From the NCBI GenBank assembly GCA_963785155.1, contig CAWAUB010000008.1, positions 1-64,000 of the forward strand: DNA of 64,000 bases, in the 5' to 3' direction. This document shows, in pieces, positions 27,229 through 35,729 of the stretch. Position 1 is the stretch's first letter, and each line of letters begins with the position of its first letter. The notes under the pieces were generated by a model, which did no database searches, was not told the origin of the DNA, and worked only from the letters and a program-made list of their open reading frames with translations. Position numbers and translations under genes: made by a program. Source of the DNA: DASUSH01 sp963785155. Lineage in GTDB: Bacteria > Actinomycetota > Thermoleophilia > Solirubrobacterales > 70-9.

Positions 27229-28107
27229 ATGCATCCTGAAGCTCCCGGCCGGCCGCGACCACCCGAGGGTGCGCGGAACCTCGTAATCGTCATCCTCGAC
27301 AGCCTCCGCTACGACTCCTGGATCGAGGCTGGACCCACGAACCTGAAGGCGCTCGGCGAAGTGGAGCGCCGCTGGAGCTACGCGACCTGGACGGCGCCGT
27401 CGCACTACAACCTGCTGATGGGGCTCCTGCCGCACACGAGCCCGCCGGAGGTGTACGCGTCCGAGTACTACAAGGAGGACTTCCGGCGCTACAGCGAGCG
27501 GCTCGGGGTCCCCGGGCTGGAGTTCAAGAGTGTGCTGCCCTCGATCTTCATCCCGACATACCTTCGCCACACCCTCGGCTACACGAACCACGCGATGGTC
27601 TCGATGCCGGTGCTCAACGAGCACACGGTGATCAACCGGGACTTCGACAGCTACGAGCTGATGCCGAGCCACAACGACATGGCGGCGATGCTGCCGAAGC
27701 TGCACTTCGACCCCGACCGCCCGAGCTTTCACCTGCTGAACGTCGGCGAGACTCATTACCCCTACGCGCTGCCGGACGAACCCCCGAGCGAGTGGCCGCG
27801 GATATCGGGTGTCCATGGCGTTTTCAAGAACCTGGACGACAGCGGCGAGGATCAGCCGGACACGACCGAGCCGAAGGAGTTCTTCGACCAGACGAAGCTC
27901 AACGAGCTGCGTGCTCGGCAGATCCGCTCGGTCGAGTACCTGGACGGCGTCTTCGCCCAGCTCTTCGACACGCTCCCCGACAACACGTGGGTGATCGTCA
28001 CCTCCGACCACGGCGAGCTCTTCGGCGAGGACCGCTACTTCGGCCACGGTCCGGTCCAGCACGAGAAGGTGCTCGAGGTGCCCTACGTGGAGGGGATGGC
28101 GCCGTAG
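27229..28107 (+). CDS. Sulfatase-fold hydrolase, short form
   Basis: A 292-residue member of the alkaline phosphatase superfamily. VIVILDSLRYDSW gives the first metal aspartate, TWTAPSHYNLLMG the nucleophile loop with Thr55 (T-A-P-S-H) and TSDHGELFGED the second metal site (Asp260, His261). There is no signal peptide. It is much shorter than the usual 400-500 residues and ends soon after the second metal site. Like 19597 it lacks the Cys/Ser that is turned to formylglycine in true sulfatases, so activity on sulfate esters is doubtful. Confidence 0.78.
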   Translation: MHPEAPGRPRPPEGARNLVIVILDSLRYDSWIEAGPTNLKALGEVERRWSYATWTAPSHYNLLMGLLPHTSPPEVYASEYYKEDFRRYSERLGVPGLEFKSVLPSIFIPTYLRHTLGYTNHAMVSMPVLNEHTVINRDFDSYELMPSHNDMAAMLPKLHFDPDRPSFHLLNVGETHYPYALPDEPPSEWPRISGVHGVFKNLDDSGEDQPDTTEPKEFFDQTKLNELRARQIRSVEYLDGVFAQLFDTLPDNTWVIVTSDHGELFGEDRYFGHGPVQHEKVLEVPYVEGMAP

Positions 28108-28147
28108 TAGGCTTTTCCGTAGTTGGCTGGCTGGCCAGCAACTGGGG

Positions 28148-29584
28148 ATGGCGATGCGCGACGGGGACAAACACCAGTTGGATAGGGCGGGCGTTCCCTC
28201 ACGCCTTCTCGTGGGCATCGCTGCCATCGCGCTGACCCTCCCCGCCGCGGCCAGCGCCGCCCCCAACGTACTTGTAGTCGTCACGGACGACCAGCGGACC
28301 GACGGGACGATGCAGGTGCTCCCCACGACCCAGCGGTGGCTATTCCAGGAGGGCACCCAATTCCCGAACGCGGTGGCGACGACTCCGCTTTGCTGCCCGA
28401 GCCGGGTCTCGATGCTGACGGGCCAATACGCGCACAACCACCGGGTCTGGAAGAACAGCGGCAACGCCCAGGAACTGGCCGCGCTACAGCCCGATGCCAT
28501 GCTCCAGGGCCGTTTGCGTGCGGCCGGATACCGCACCGGGATCGTGGGCAAGTACCTGAACGGTTGGCCGCTGCAGACGGCTCCGCCTCGCTTCGATCAC
28601 TTCGAGATCAACGGCGGGCAGTACTTCAACACGACCTGGAACCGAAACGGCCAATTGCGCCCGGTCTCCGAGTACTCCACGACATTCACGGGGAAGCGGG
28701 CGGCGCATTTCATCAGGGACCAGGAAGCGAGCGATACGCGGCCTTGGTTCCTCTGGGTCGCGCCCTTCGCGCCTCACGGCAGCTTCGGCCCGGACGGCGT
28801 CGCCCTCGAACCCGAGCCGAAATACGCCGACGCGCCCGTCGGTGAGTTCACGCACAATCCCGCATCCGAGGAGGACACGCCCGAAGAACTGGCCGACAAG
28901 CCGCCGTTCTGGCGCAACATCGTTTCGTCGCACGGGCCGGGAACGCCCGGGCACCAGCCGGCGACGGCGATCCGCGAAGGCCAGCTGCGGCTGCTGCTTT
29001 CGGTCGACGACATGGTCAAGCGCATCCGCAAGGCGATGGCGGAGGGCGGCGAGGCGAAGGACACCCTTGTCGTCTTCGTGTCGGACAACGGTCTGCTGTG
29101 GGGTGAGCACGGGGATGTCTCGATCAAGGACATGCCCTGGTCGCCCTCGATCGAGATCCCGCTGGCGCTGCGCTGGCCGGGGCATTTCGCGGCGGGGGGC
29201 GAAGACTCCCGAACGGCCGCAAACATCGACCTGGCGCCGACAATCCTCGAAGCGGCCGGCATCGCTCTACCGCCGACGATGGATGGGCGGAGCCTCCTCT
29301 CCTCCTGGGACAGGCAGCACGTCTTGATCGAGTACGGCGGTCTGTCAGGCTCGGTGTCGATCCCTCCCTGGATCGGCCTGCATGCTCCCGGCGAGTACCA
29401 GTACACGGAGTACTACGGATCCGGCCCGACACCGTCGTTCAGGGAGCACTACGACCTGGCTGCAGACCCCTGGCAGGTATCGAATCCGCTCGCCAACCCC
29501 GACCCAGGAGACGATCCTCCGGTGGCGGACCTGAGCGTCGCCGTTAAAACCGCCCTGGCTTGCGTCGGCGCGACCTGCCCTTAG
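28148..29584 (+). CDS. Secreted formylglycine-type arylsulfatase
   Basis: A 478-residue protein with an N-terminal signal segment (LLVGIAAIALTLPAAASAA, about 20-38). The fold begins NVLVVVTDDQRTDGT with the two metal Asp residues. The nucleophile loop is LCCPSRVSMLTG, a full C-x-P-S-R motif with Cys82 as the residue expected to be converted to formylglycine. GIVGKYLNGW and FVSDNGLLWGEHG follow. It should remove sulfate from glycans or aromatics outside the cell. The activating FGE is not in this window. It shares its stop tetranucleotide with the convergent oxidase gene. Confidence 0.87.
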   Translation: MAMRDGDKHQLDRAGVPSRLLVGIAAIALTLPAAASAAPNVLVVVTDDQRTDGTMQVLPTTQRWLFQEGTQFPNAVATTPLCCPSRVSMLTGQYAHNHRVWKNSGNAQELAALQPDAMLQGRLRAAGYRTGIVGKYLNGWPLQTAPPRFDHFEINGGQYFNTTWNRNGQLRPVSEYSTTFTGKRAAHFIRDQEASDTRPWFLWVAPFAPHGSFGPDGVALEPEPKYADAPVGEFTHNPASEEDTPEELADKPPFWRNIVSSHGPGTPGHQPATAIREGQLRLLLSVDDMVKRIRKAMAEGGEAKDTLVVFVSDNGLLWGEHGDVSIKDMPWSPSIEIPLALRWPGHFAAGGEDSRTAANIDLAPTILEAAGIALPPTMDGRSLLSSWDRQHVLIEYGGLSGSVSIPPWIGLHAPGEYQYTEYYGSGPTPSFREHYDLAADPWQVSNPLANPDPGDDPPVADLSVAVKTALACVGATCP

Positions 29585-30951
29585 GCGTCGAGCAGCGCTC
29601 GCACGGCATCCCCGCCCAGCCGAACGCTGTAGTTCGTCCCCCGGTCCTCGGGGTAGATCTGCGTCGTGTTCGCGAGCACCAGCCCGGGTGCGTCGGTCTG
29701 TAGCGGCGGGATGCGGTCCTGGTAGCCGGGCGTGACGATCGGCTGTGCGGCGGGCTCCTTGAAGATCCACGCCTTACGGATCCAGTCGAGCGAGAAATCC
29801 GGGTTGACGCGCTGCAGGCCGGGTTCGTAGCGGGCGAGGAGCTCGTCTGAGCTCAGCGCGAGGAGCGGGTCGTCGGGCGCCACGTAGTTGGCGACGTAGA
29901 GGACCCGGGTGCCCCCGTAGTGCTCCGGTGAGATGAAGTTCGTCTGCTCGATCAGGCCGACGAAGGGGAGATCCGTGTCGGCGACGTTGGTCCAGTAGAA
30001 GGGCGAGAGCTGGCGGTCGGTCTCCAGCAGCACGCAGAGGGCCGTGTGGTACTCGATCTCCTCGAGACGTTTGAGGTACTCGGGACCGACCGCCACGCGA
30101 AGCTCGTCGCCGAGCATCGCCTCGAAGACGTCGTTGGGGACTGTCGCGATCACCGCGTCGTAGCGCTCGGGCTCGCCGGCCACCTCGAACCGCCGCGGAT
30201 CGTGCCCGTGGCGGAAGGAGTCGGGTGCTCCGGGCGTGACCAGGAAGCCGCCGTCGCTTCGCTCGATCAATTTCGCGGGTCGGTCGATCAGGACTCGGCC
30301 GCCCCGCTTGGCGATCACCTCCGCAAGGTGGTCGAGGAGCGGCTGCCACCCGCCGCGTGGATAGCCGAGAAGCTCCTGGCGCGCCTCCTCTCCCTTGATC
30401 TGGCGCCTCAGGGTCAGCTTGCTCCAAAGCCACGCCATCGAGATGTCCTCGGCGCGGTCCCCGAACTTGCCGCGAAGTAGTGGCCCCCAGATGCGTTCCC
30501 ACGGCTCGCGTCCCATTGATCGCACGATCCAGTCGCGCGCGGTCATCGACTCGAATGGCTCGACGCTCTTGTGGCGGCGCTGCAGCCAGAGCACGGCGAG
30601 ACCCATCCGCAGGCGGGCGTGGAGCGAGAGCGGCTTGAAGCGCAGGAGGTCCATCGGCGTCGTGAACGGCCAGCTGCGCCCCTCGGCGAAGAAGGCGACG
30701 CTCGAGGGGCGCCACTCGACGGCGCCGTCCATTCCCAACTCGTCATAGAGCTCGACGATGTGCCGGTCGCTGGTGAAGAGGTGGTGGTAATAGCGTTCGA
30801 GCAGGTCGCCCCCGGCCTCGAGCTGAAGCGTCGCGACCTGGCCACCGAGGCCGGGCCAGCGCTCGTATACATCGCAGGAATGCCCTTCGTCGGCGAGCCG
30901 GTGGGCGGCGACCAGACCGGTCATCCCTGCGCCGATCACGGCGACGCGCAT
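29581..30951 (-). CDS. FAD-dependent amine oxidase / protoporphyrinogen-oxidase-like flavoprotein
   Basis: A 456-residue flavoprotein starting MRVAVIGAGMTGLVAAHRL, the GxGxxG dinucleotide-binding motif, with VYERWPGLGG completing the ADP-ribose site. The C-terminal GLVLANTTQIYPEDRGTNYSVR closes the FAD site. The family covers protoporphyrinogen oxidase, carotene desaturase and UDP-galactopyranose-mutase-like enzymes; here the partners are a polyprenyl-sugar synthase and a flippase, which hints at a lipid-linked or sugar substrate. The ATG overlaps the preceding stop by 1 base (TGATG). Confidence 0.83.
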   Translation of the reverse strand: MRVAVIGAGMTGLVAAHRLADEGHSCDVYERWPGLGGQVATLQLEAGGDLLERYYHHLFTSDRHIVELYDELGMDGAVEWRPSSVAFFAEGRSWPFTTPMDLLRFKPLSLHARLRMGLAVLWLQRRHKSVEPFESMTARDWIVRSMGREPWERIWGPLLRGKFGDRAEDISMAWLWSKLTLRRQIKGEEARQELLGYPRGGWQPLLDHLAEVIAKRGGRVLIDRPAKLIERSDGGFLVTPGAPDSFRHGHDPRRFEVAGEPERYDAVIATVPNDVFEAMLGDELRVAVGPEYLKRLEEIEYHTALCVLLETDRQLSPFYWTNVADTDLPFVGLIEQTNFISPEHYGGTRVLYVANYVAPDDPLLALSSDELLARYEPGLQRVNPDFSLDWIRKAWIFKEPAAQPIVTPGYQDRIPPLQTDAPGLVLANTTQIYPEDRGTNYSVRLGGDAVRALLDA

Positions 30952-31931
30952 CAGGCGCTCGCCTCCGCCTGCGTACGCCATCCCCGCCCGCCCTTGTAGC
31001 GGACGAGGAGCAGGATCAGCCCGGCGATCGTGATCGGCACCAGCAGCACGAACCGCACCATGAGCAGGAACGAGACGGCCGCCTGGCCCGACGCACCGAC
31101 CGCCCGCGCGCCGAACAGCAGCGCCGCGTCGAGGGTGCCGATGTATCCGGGGCCGGAGGGGATCAGGACGAAGATGCTCGCGACCGCGACGATGTAGAGG
31201 GCCTCCACCGGAGTCATCTCGAAGCCGATCGCCGCCCCTGCGGCGAAGTACGTCATCGCCTCCAGCGCCCAGATCACGAGGGTCATCACGACCATCCACG
31301 CGCCGTGGCGACCGCGCAGCCGGCGGGTGGCCTCGGCCATCGGGGCGACGAAGCCGAGCACCCGCCGTGTCACGTCGTGCTGTCGGGACAGGTAGATCAC
31401 CAGTGCGACCACGGCGACGAGCCCGACCGCGATCCCGCCCCAGAGCAGGAGGCCGTCACCGCTCGGAACGTCGATGCCGCGGAGGATGCCGAAAGCCAGG
31501 AGCGCGAAGAGCGCGAGCAGGGTGACCGCGTCGAGCACCCGCTCGGCGACGAGCGTGCCGATCGTCGCGCGGACTCCGGTCCCGGTCTGCGGTGCGCCGA
31601 TGTAGACGCGCATCGCGTCGCCCCCGCGAGCCGGCAGAACGTTGTTCCCCATGTACCCGATCGTCGTGATCGCGTAGGCGTCGGCGCGCGTCGGATGTCC
31701 TCCCGCGTCGAGCAGGAGCCGGTGCCAGCGCTCGCCGCGAAGGAGCGTGGCAGCGGCGTAGATGAGGACGGACGCGACGAGCGCCGCGATCTCCTCGGCA
31801 CCGGATGGGAGCTCCGGGGTCTGCTGCTTGCTGGCCCACCAGATGACCGCCCCCAGCGAGACGACCGATATGGCGATGCCCAGCGCACGCGCCCAGCGCG
31901 GTTGCGAGGACCCGCGTTCAGGGCCGGGCAA
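30951..31931 (-). CDS. UPF0104/lysylphosphatidylglycerol-synthase-type membrane protein
   Basis: A 326-residue protein with about eight membrane spans. The signature LPARGGDAMRVY after the third span and IPSGPGYIGTLDAA near residue 260 mark the LPG_synthase_TM/AglD-C family, proposed to move lipid-linked molecules across the membrane. No start codon is certain: the TTG at 31931 overlaps the preceding glycosyltransferase by 14 bases and places the first membrane segment at about residues 16-32. It lies in a three-gene operon with that transferase and the oxidase, suggesting synthesis, flipping and modification of one lipid-linked sugar. Confidence 0.8.
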   Translation of the reverse strand: MPGPERGSSQPRWARALGIAISVVSLGAVIWWASKQQTPELPSGAEEIAALVASVLIYAAATLLRGERWHRLLLDAGGHPTRADAYAITTIGYMGNNVLPARGGDAMRVYIGAPQTGTGVRATIGTLVAERVLDAVTLLALFALLAFGILRGIDVPSGDGLLLWGGIAVGLVAVVALVIYLSRQHDVTRRVLGFVAPMAEATRRLRGRHGAWMVVMTLVIWALEAMTYFAAGAAIGFEMTPVEALYIVAVASIFVLIPSGPGYIGTLDAALLFGARAVGASGQAAVSFLLMVRFVLLVPITIAGLILLLVRYKGGRGWRTQAEASA

Positions 31932-32898
31932 GGGGCTGCTCGGGGACAGGTTGTTCGCCCGGCTCGGCCCGGTCGAAGTTGAGCCGGTCGCGCACGACGT
32001 ACATCGGGCGGCGCTTGACCTCGTCGTAGACACGTCCCAGGTACTCGCCGATTACCCCGACCGCGATCAGCTGGATCCCGCCGAGGAACAGGACCGCGAG
32101 CAGGACGGTGGTGATCCCGGGAACGAACTCGCCGGCGAGCCGGAACCCGATCGCGATCGGGATCCCGAGGAACGCGATCCCGGCGAAGATGAACCCGGCC
32201 ACCGTCGCCGCCTGCAGTGGCAGGTGCGAGAACGAGACGAGCGCGTCGAGCGAGAACCGCAGCATGCGGCCCGGCGTGTACTTCGTCTTGCCCGCGTAGC
32301 GAGCGTCCCGGTCGTAGGGGACCGCCGTCTGTGTGAAGCCCACCCAGACCGTCATCCCGCGGATGAACCGGTTCCGCTCCGGCATCGCGTTGAGAGCCTC
32401 GAGCGCGCTGCGATCCAGCAAACGGAAATCGCCCGCGTTCTGCTCGAGCTTGATCTGGGCGAGCCGGGAGAACAGCCGGTAGAACCAGCCGGCCGTGGCG
32501 AGCTTCGCCCGTGTCTCCCCGGCGCGCGCCTGCCGTACCGCGTAGACCACGTCCGACCCATCCCTCCAGGCATCGACCATCTCGGGAATCAGCTCCGGCG
32601 GGTCCTGAAGGTCGGAGTCGAGCATGACCGTCGCATCTCCCGAGGCGTGGTCCAGCCCTGCCGTGATCGCGGCCTGGTGGCCGAAATTGCGCGAGAGCCG
32701 GACGACCCGGACCCGCGGGTCGCTCGCCACGAGCCGATCCAGCACCTCGCCGGTCCCGTCCGTCGACCCGTCGTCGACGAGGATCAGCTCGAACTCGAAG
32801 CCCTCGAGCGCCGTATCGACCCGACGGTGGAACTCCTCGACGAGCTCGACCTCGTTGTAGACGGGCGCGACGACGCTTAGGAGTTCGAGCGATCGCAT
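31918..32898 (-). CDS. Polyprenyl-phosphate glycosyltransferase (DPM1/GtrB/ArnC type GT2)
   Basis: A 326-residue enzyme. The GT-A domain has SVVAPVYNEVE, ILVDDGSTDGT, RNFGHQAAITAG and MLDSDLQDPPE (metal site), and ends with two membrane spans (about residues 225-285), as in GtrB and ArnC. It moves a sugar from a nucleotide to a polyprenyl phosphate. Such lipid-linked sugars are the donors for PMT-like enzymes such as that at 22520. It heads the operon 32898-29581. Confidence 0.9.
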   Translation of the reverse strand: MRSLELLSVVAPVYNEVELVEEFHRRVDTALEGFEFELILVDDGSTDGTGEVLDRLVASDPRVRVVRLSRNFGHQAAITAGLDHASGDATVMLDSDLQDPPELIPEMVDAWRDGSDVVYAVRQARAGETRAKLATAGWFYRLFSRLAQIKLEQNAGDFRLLDRSALEALNAMPERNRFIRGMTVWVGFTQTAVPYDRDARYAGKTKYTPGRMLRFSLDALVSFSHLPLQAATVAGFIFAGIAFLGIPIAIGFRLAGEFVPGITTVLLAVLFLGGIQLIAVGVIGEYLGRVYDEVKRRPMYVVRDRLNFDRAEPGEQPVPEQPLARP

Positions 32899-32922
32899 TG
32901 CGTCACCCCGATTGTGGCGCGG

Positions 32923-34200
32923 CTAGGCGGTCGACGCGACGGGCGGTGCCGTGGCCGCAGCTTGCTCGCCGCCGCCGTCCTCAGCACCCTGCGCCCGCTT
33001 CGCCGCCCGGTTCAGTTCCCGCCGCGCGATCACCATCTTGTGCACCTCGTCGGGGCCGTCGGCGACCTTGAGCATGCGGCTGAACCGCCACATTCCGGCG
33101 AGCGGAGTGTCGTCCGACATCCCGAGCGCGCCGTGGACCTGGATCGCGCGGTCGAGCACGTCCATGACCATGTTCGCGGCGACGACCTTGATCTGGGAGA
33201 TCTGCTGGCGTGCCGCGCGCTTGCCGGCGGTGTCCATCGTCCAGGCCGCCGAGAGGGTGAGCAGCCGCGCCTGGTCGACCTCCATCCGCGAGAGCGCGAT
33301 GAAGTCCTGGACGAACTGCTTCTCGGCGAGCGGGCCGCCGAAGCTCTCACGGGAGTTGGCGCGGTCGCACATCATCTCGATCGCGCGCTCGGCGGTTCCG
33401 ATGGCGCGCATGCAGTGGTGAATGCGGCCGGGGCCGAGCCGGTCCTGGGCGATGACGAAGCCCGCTCCGCGGTCGCCGAGCAGGTTGGAGGCCGGCACGC
33501 GGCAATCCTCGTAGAGGATCTCGCAGTGCCCGGGACCACCGTCGTGACCCATCACGGGCACTGGGCGGACGAGATTGAAGCCGGGATTGTCGACGGGCAC
33601 GAGGATCATGCTCGCCCGCGCGTAGGGATGGGCTTCGGGCTCGGTGACGACCATGACGATCGCGAGCGAGGCGCCGACGGCGCCGGAGGTGAACCACTTG
33701 TGCCCGTTGATCACCCACTCGTCGCCGTCAAGCTCCGCACGGGTCTGCAGCGTCGTCGGGTCCGACCCTGAGACCTCGGGCTCGGTCATCGAGAAGCAGG
33801 AGCGGATCTCGCCTTCGAGCAGCGGCTGCAGCCAAGTCTCCTGTTGCTCATTCGTGCCGTGGTCGACGAGGATCTCCATGTTGCCCGTGTCGGGCGCCGA
33901 GCAGTTGAACGCCATCGGCGCCACCGCGGGGCTGCGGCCCATCTCTTCGCAGAGGACGCCGTACTCCCAGTTGGTCAGGCCGCCTCCGTGCTTCTCATCG
34001 GCGAGGAAGAAGTTCCAAAGGCCATCCGCCTTGGCCCGCTCGCGGATCTCGACGAGGATCTCGGGGTAGGGGACGCCCGGGCGGACCTCGTCGTCGAGTG
34101 CCTTCAGCGCCTCCGCCTCGTTGGGGTAGACGTGCTCTTCCTGGAAGGCACGGATGCGTTCGCGCAGCTCCTCACAGCGGGGGCTCAGATCGAAGTCCAT
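32923..34200 (-). CDS. Acyl-CoA dehydrogenase
   Basis: A 425-residue flavoenzyme with the usual N-terminal helical, central beta and C-terminal helical domains. CFSMTEPEVSGSDPT and KWFTSGAVGASLAIVM are the FAD-binding signature strands, DRLGPGRIHHCMRAIG begins the C-terminal domain and QVHGALGMSDDTPL is the second signature. It resembles ACAD10/11-like enzymes that pair with an APH kinase, which is present at 25662. It oxidises an acyl-CoA at the alpha-beta bond, with electrons passed to ETF. The chain length is not readable. ATG 34200 is followed directly by a typical MDFDLSP start. Confidence 0.92.
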   Translation of the reverse strand: MDFDLSPRCEELRERIRAFQEEHVYPNEAEALKALDDEVRPGVPYPEILVEIRERAKADGLWNFFLADEKHGGGLTNWEYGVLCEEMGRSPAVAPMAFNCSAPDTGNMEILVDHGTNEQQETWLQPLLEGEIRSCFSMTEPEVSGSDPTTLQTRAELDGDEWVINGHKWFTSGAVGASLAIVMVVTEPEAHPYARASMILVPVDNPGFNLVRPVPVMGHDGGPGHCEILYEDCRVPASNLLGDRGAGFVIAQDRLGPGRIHHCMRAIGTAERAIEMMCDRANSRESFGGPLAEKQFVQDFIALSRMEVDQARLLTLSAAWTMDTAGKRAARQQISQIKVVAANMVMDVLDRAIQVHGALGMSDDTPLAGMWRFSRMLKVADGPDEVHKMVIARRELNRAAKRAQGAEDGGGEQAAATAPPVASTA

Positions 34201-34334
34201 ATCCGCAGCCTAAACCCAGGCACGCTTCTCCGTAGTTTCCCGCAAGCCCTCAACCGATCGGTGGGTCGAGGGATGGCTCTTGATCTAGCCGACCGAACGT
34301 GCGCGCCTCGGTCGCGGCGGCCGAGGGACACACC

Positions 34335-35714
34335 ATGGGTGTCGGCGGTTGGATCGGATTTACACGCGCGATCGCCTGCGTGCTCGCGGTCCTCGCCGTC
34401 GCTCCCGCGGCCGTCTCCGCAAAGCCCGCGGGCCTGACGATCAGCGCGGCGACGTCGACGGCCACCGACGCCACCGTGGAGGTCCGCAGCCGCTGGTCGG
34501 GAAAGGTTGTGCTCGAGCGGCGCCAGGCCGACGGCTGGCGTTCGGTCGCGCGTCAACGCGTCAGGCGGGGACGTGCGGCGGCCATCACCGTCGCCCTGCC
34601 GGCCGGGGGCGCGGAGTTGCGGGCTCGACTTCGATCGAAGCGGGCTGTTTCCGATCCGGTCCGCATCTATCCTCCGGCGCCGCCGGAGCCGGCTCAGACC
34701 CCGCCGACTTCGCCTCCGGCCGAGACGCCCGCCCATCCGCGGGTCTTGACCGGCTTCAACAACAACTCGGTCACTCAGGGGCTCGCGACACCTGAGCAGA
34801 CCGCTGCCGCGCTCGACACCATCGGCGCTGACGTCGATCGCGTCCAGATCAATTGGAAGCGCCTCGAGCCGACCCCTGGAACCTACGTGTTCGAGACGTT
34901 CGATCGGATCTACGCGGCCGATCTCGCTCGCGGGATCCGTCCTCTCTTCAACCTCGCCTACGCGCCAACCTGGGCGGATGGCGATGCGTGCGCAGGGGTG
35001 ACCGGCATATGCCTCGCGTCTCCGCTGCCGGAGTACTACGACGACTACGCCCGCGCGCTCGCGGTGATCGCGCAGCGCTACCCGGCGGCGGCGGGGGTCG
35101 AAGTGTGGAACGAGCCGAACCTTTCAAAGTTCTGGCGCCCGGCCCCCGACCCGGCTGCGTACGCCGCTCTGCTTTCGCAGTCGTACGCGGCGGTCAAGGC
35201 GGTAAGTCCGGCGACGGATGTCGCCGGAGCATCGGTTGTAGAGACGGGCTCTGCGACCTCGATCGGGGCTGCGACCTTCCTCGAGGGAATCTCCGCAGCC
35301 GGTGCGGCGTCCTCGATGGACGCGATTTCGATGCACACCTATCCAGGCTTGGACCTGACCGGCGGTCGGGCCGTGCAGTCTGTCGAGCTGGTCCGAGAAT
35401 GGCGCGACGCGGTGGGGGAGAGCTCGACCCCGATCTGGATCACCGAGACGGGAACGACGACGACCGGGATCGGCGCGCTGACCGAGTCGGTTCAGGCCGG
35501 AATGGTCGAGGCCCTCAACCGACGCCTCTCGGCGGAGCCCGATGTCGAGATGCTCCTCTTCCACACGCTCCTGGAGCCGGCGGTCTACGGGCCGGCCAAC
35601 CCGGAGACCGGATTCGGGCTCGTCCGCCCGGACTTCACGCCAAAGCCGGGCGCCTGTGTGCTCGCCCTTCTCTGGGGCGGGCTCAGTGACTGCCCGGCGA
35701 CCCTCCTCGGATAG
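34335..35714 (+). CDS. Secreted PslG-like glycoside hydrolase with N-terminal beta module
   Basis: A 459-residue protein with a signal peptide (about residues 10-30), a 90-residue beta-rich module (VEVRSRWSGKVVLER... LRARLRSK), a Pro-rich linker near residues 114-135, and a TIM-barrel glycosidase. The acid/base is Glu260 in VEVWNEPN and the nucleophile Glu371 in WITETGTT. ATG 34335 has GAGGG upstream. It is a paralogue of 2-1135 with an extra domain that may bind cell wall or glycan. The substrate is not known. Confidence 0.84.
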   Translation: MGVGGWIGFTRAIACVLAVLAVAPAAVSAKPAGLTISAATSTATDATVEVRSRWSGKVVLERRQADGWRSVARQRVRRGRAAAITVALPAGGAELRARLRSKRAVSDPVRIYPPAPPEPAQTPPTSPPAETPAHPRVLTGFNNNSVTQGLATPEQTAAALDTIGADVDRVQINWKRLEPTPGTYVFETFDRIYAADLARGIRPLFNLAYAPTWADGDACAGVTGICLASPLPEYYDDYARALAVIAQRYPAAAGVEVWNEPNLSKFWRPAPDPAAYAALLSQSYAAVKAVSPATDVAGASVVETGSATSIGAATFLEGISAAGAASSMDAISMHTYPGLDLTGGRAVQSVELVREWRDAVGESSTPIWITETGTTTTGIGALTESVQAGMVEALNRRLSAEPDVEMLLFHTLLEPAVYGPANPETGFGLVRPDFTPKPGACVLALLWGGLSDCPATLLG

Positions 35715-35729
35715 CCGGACCGATGCCCG

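Noticed and set aside
27229..28107. 27229 as a truncated fragment of the next sulfatase
   Set aside because: It has its own start, both metal sites and a different nucleophile loop, so it is a separate short member and not a broken copy of 28148.
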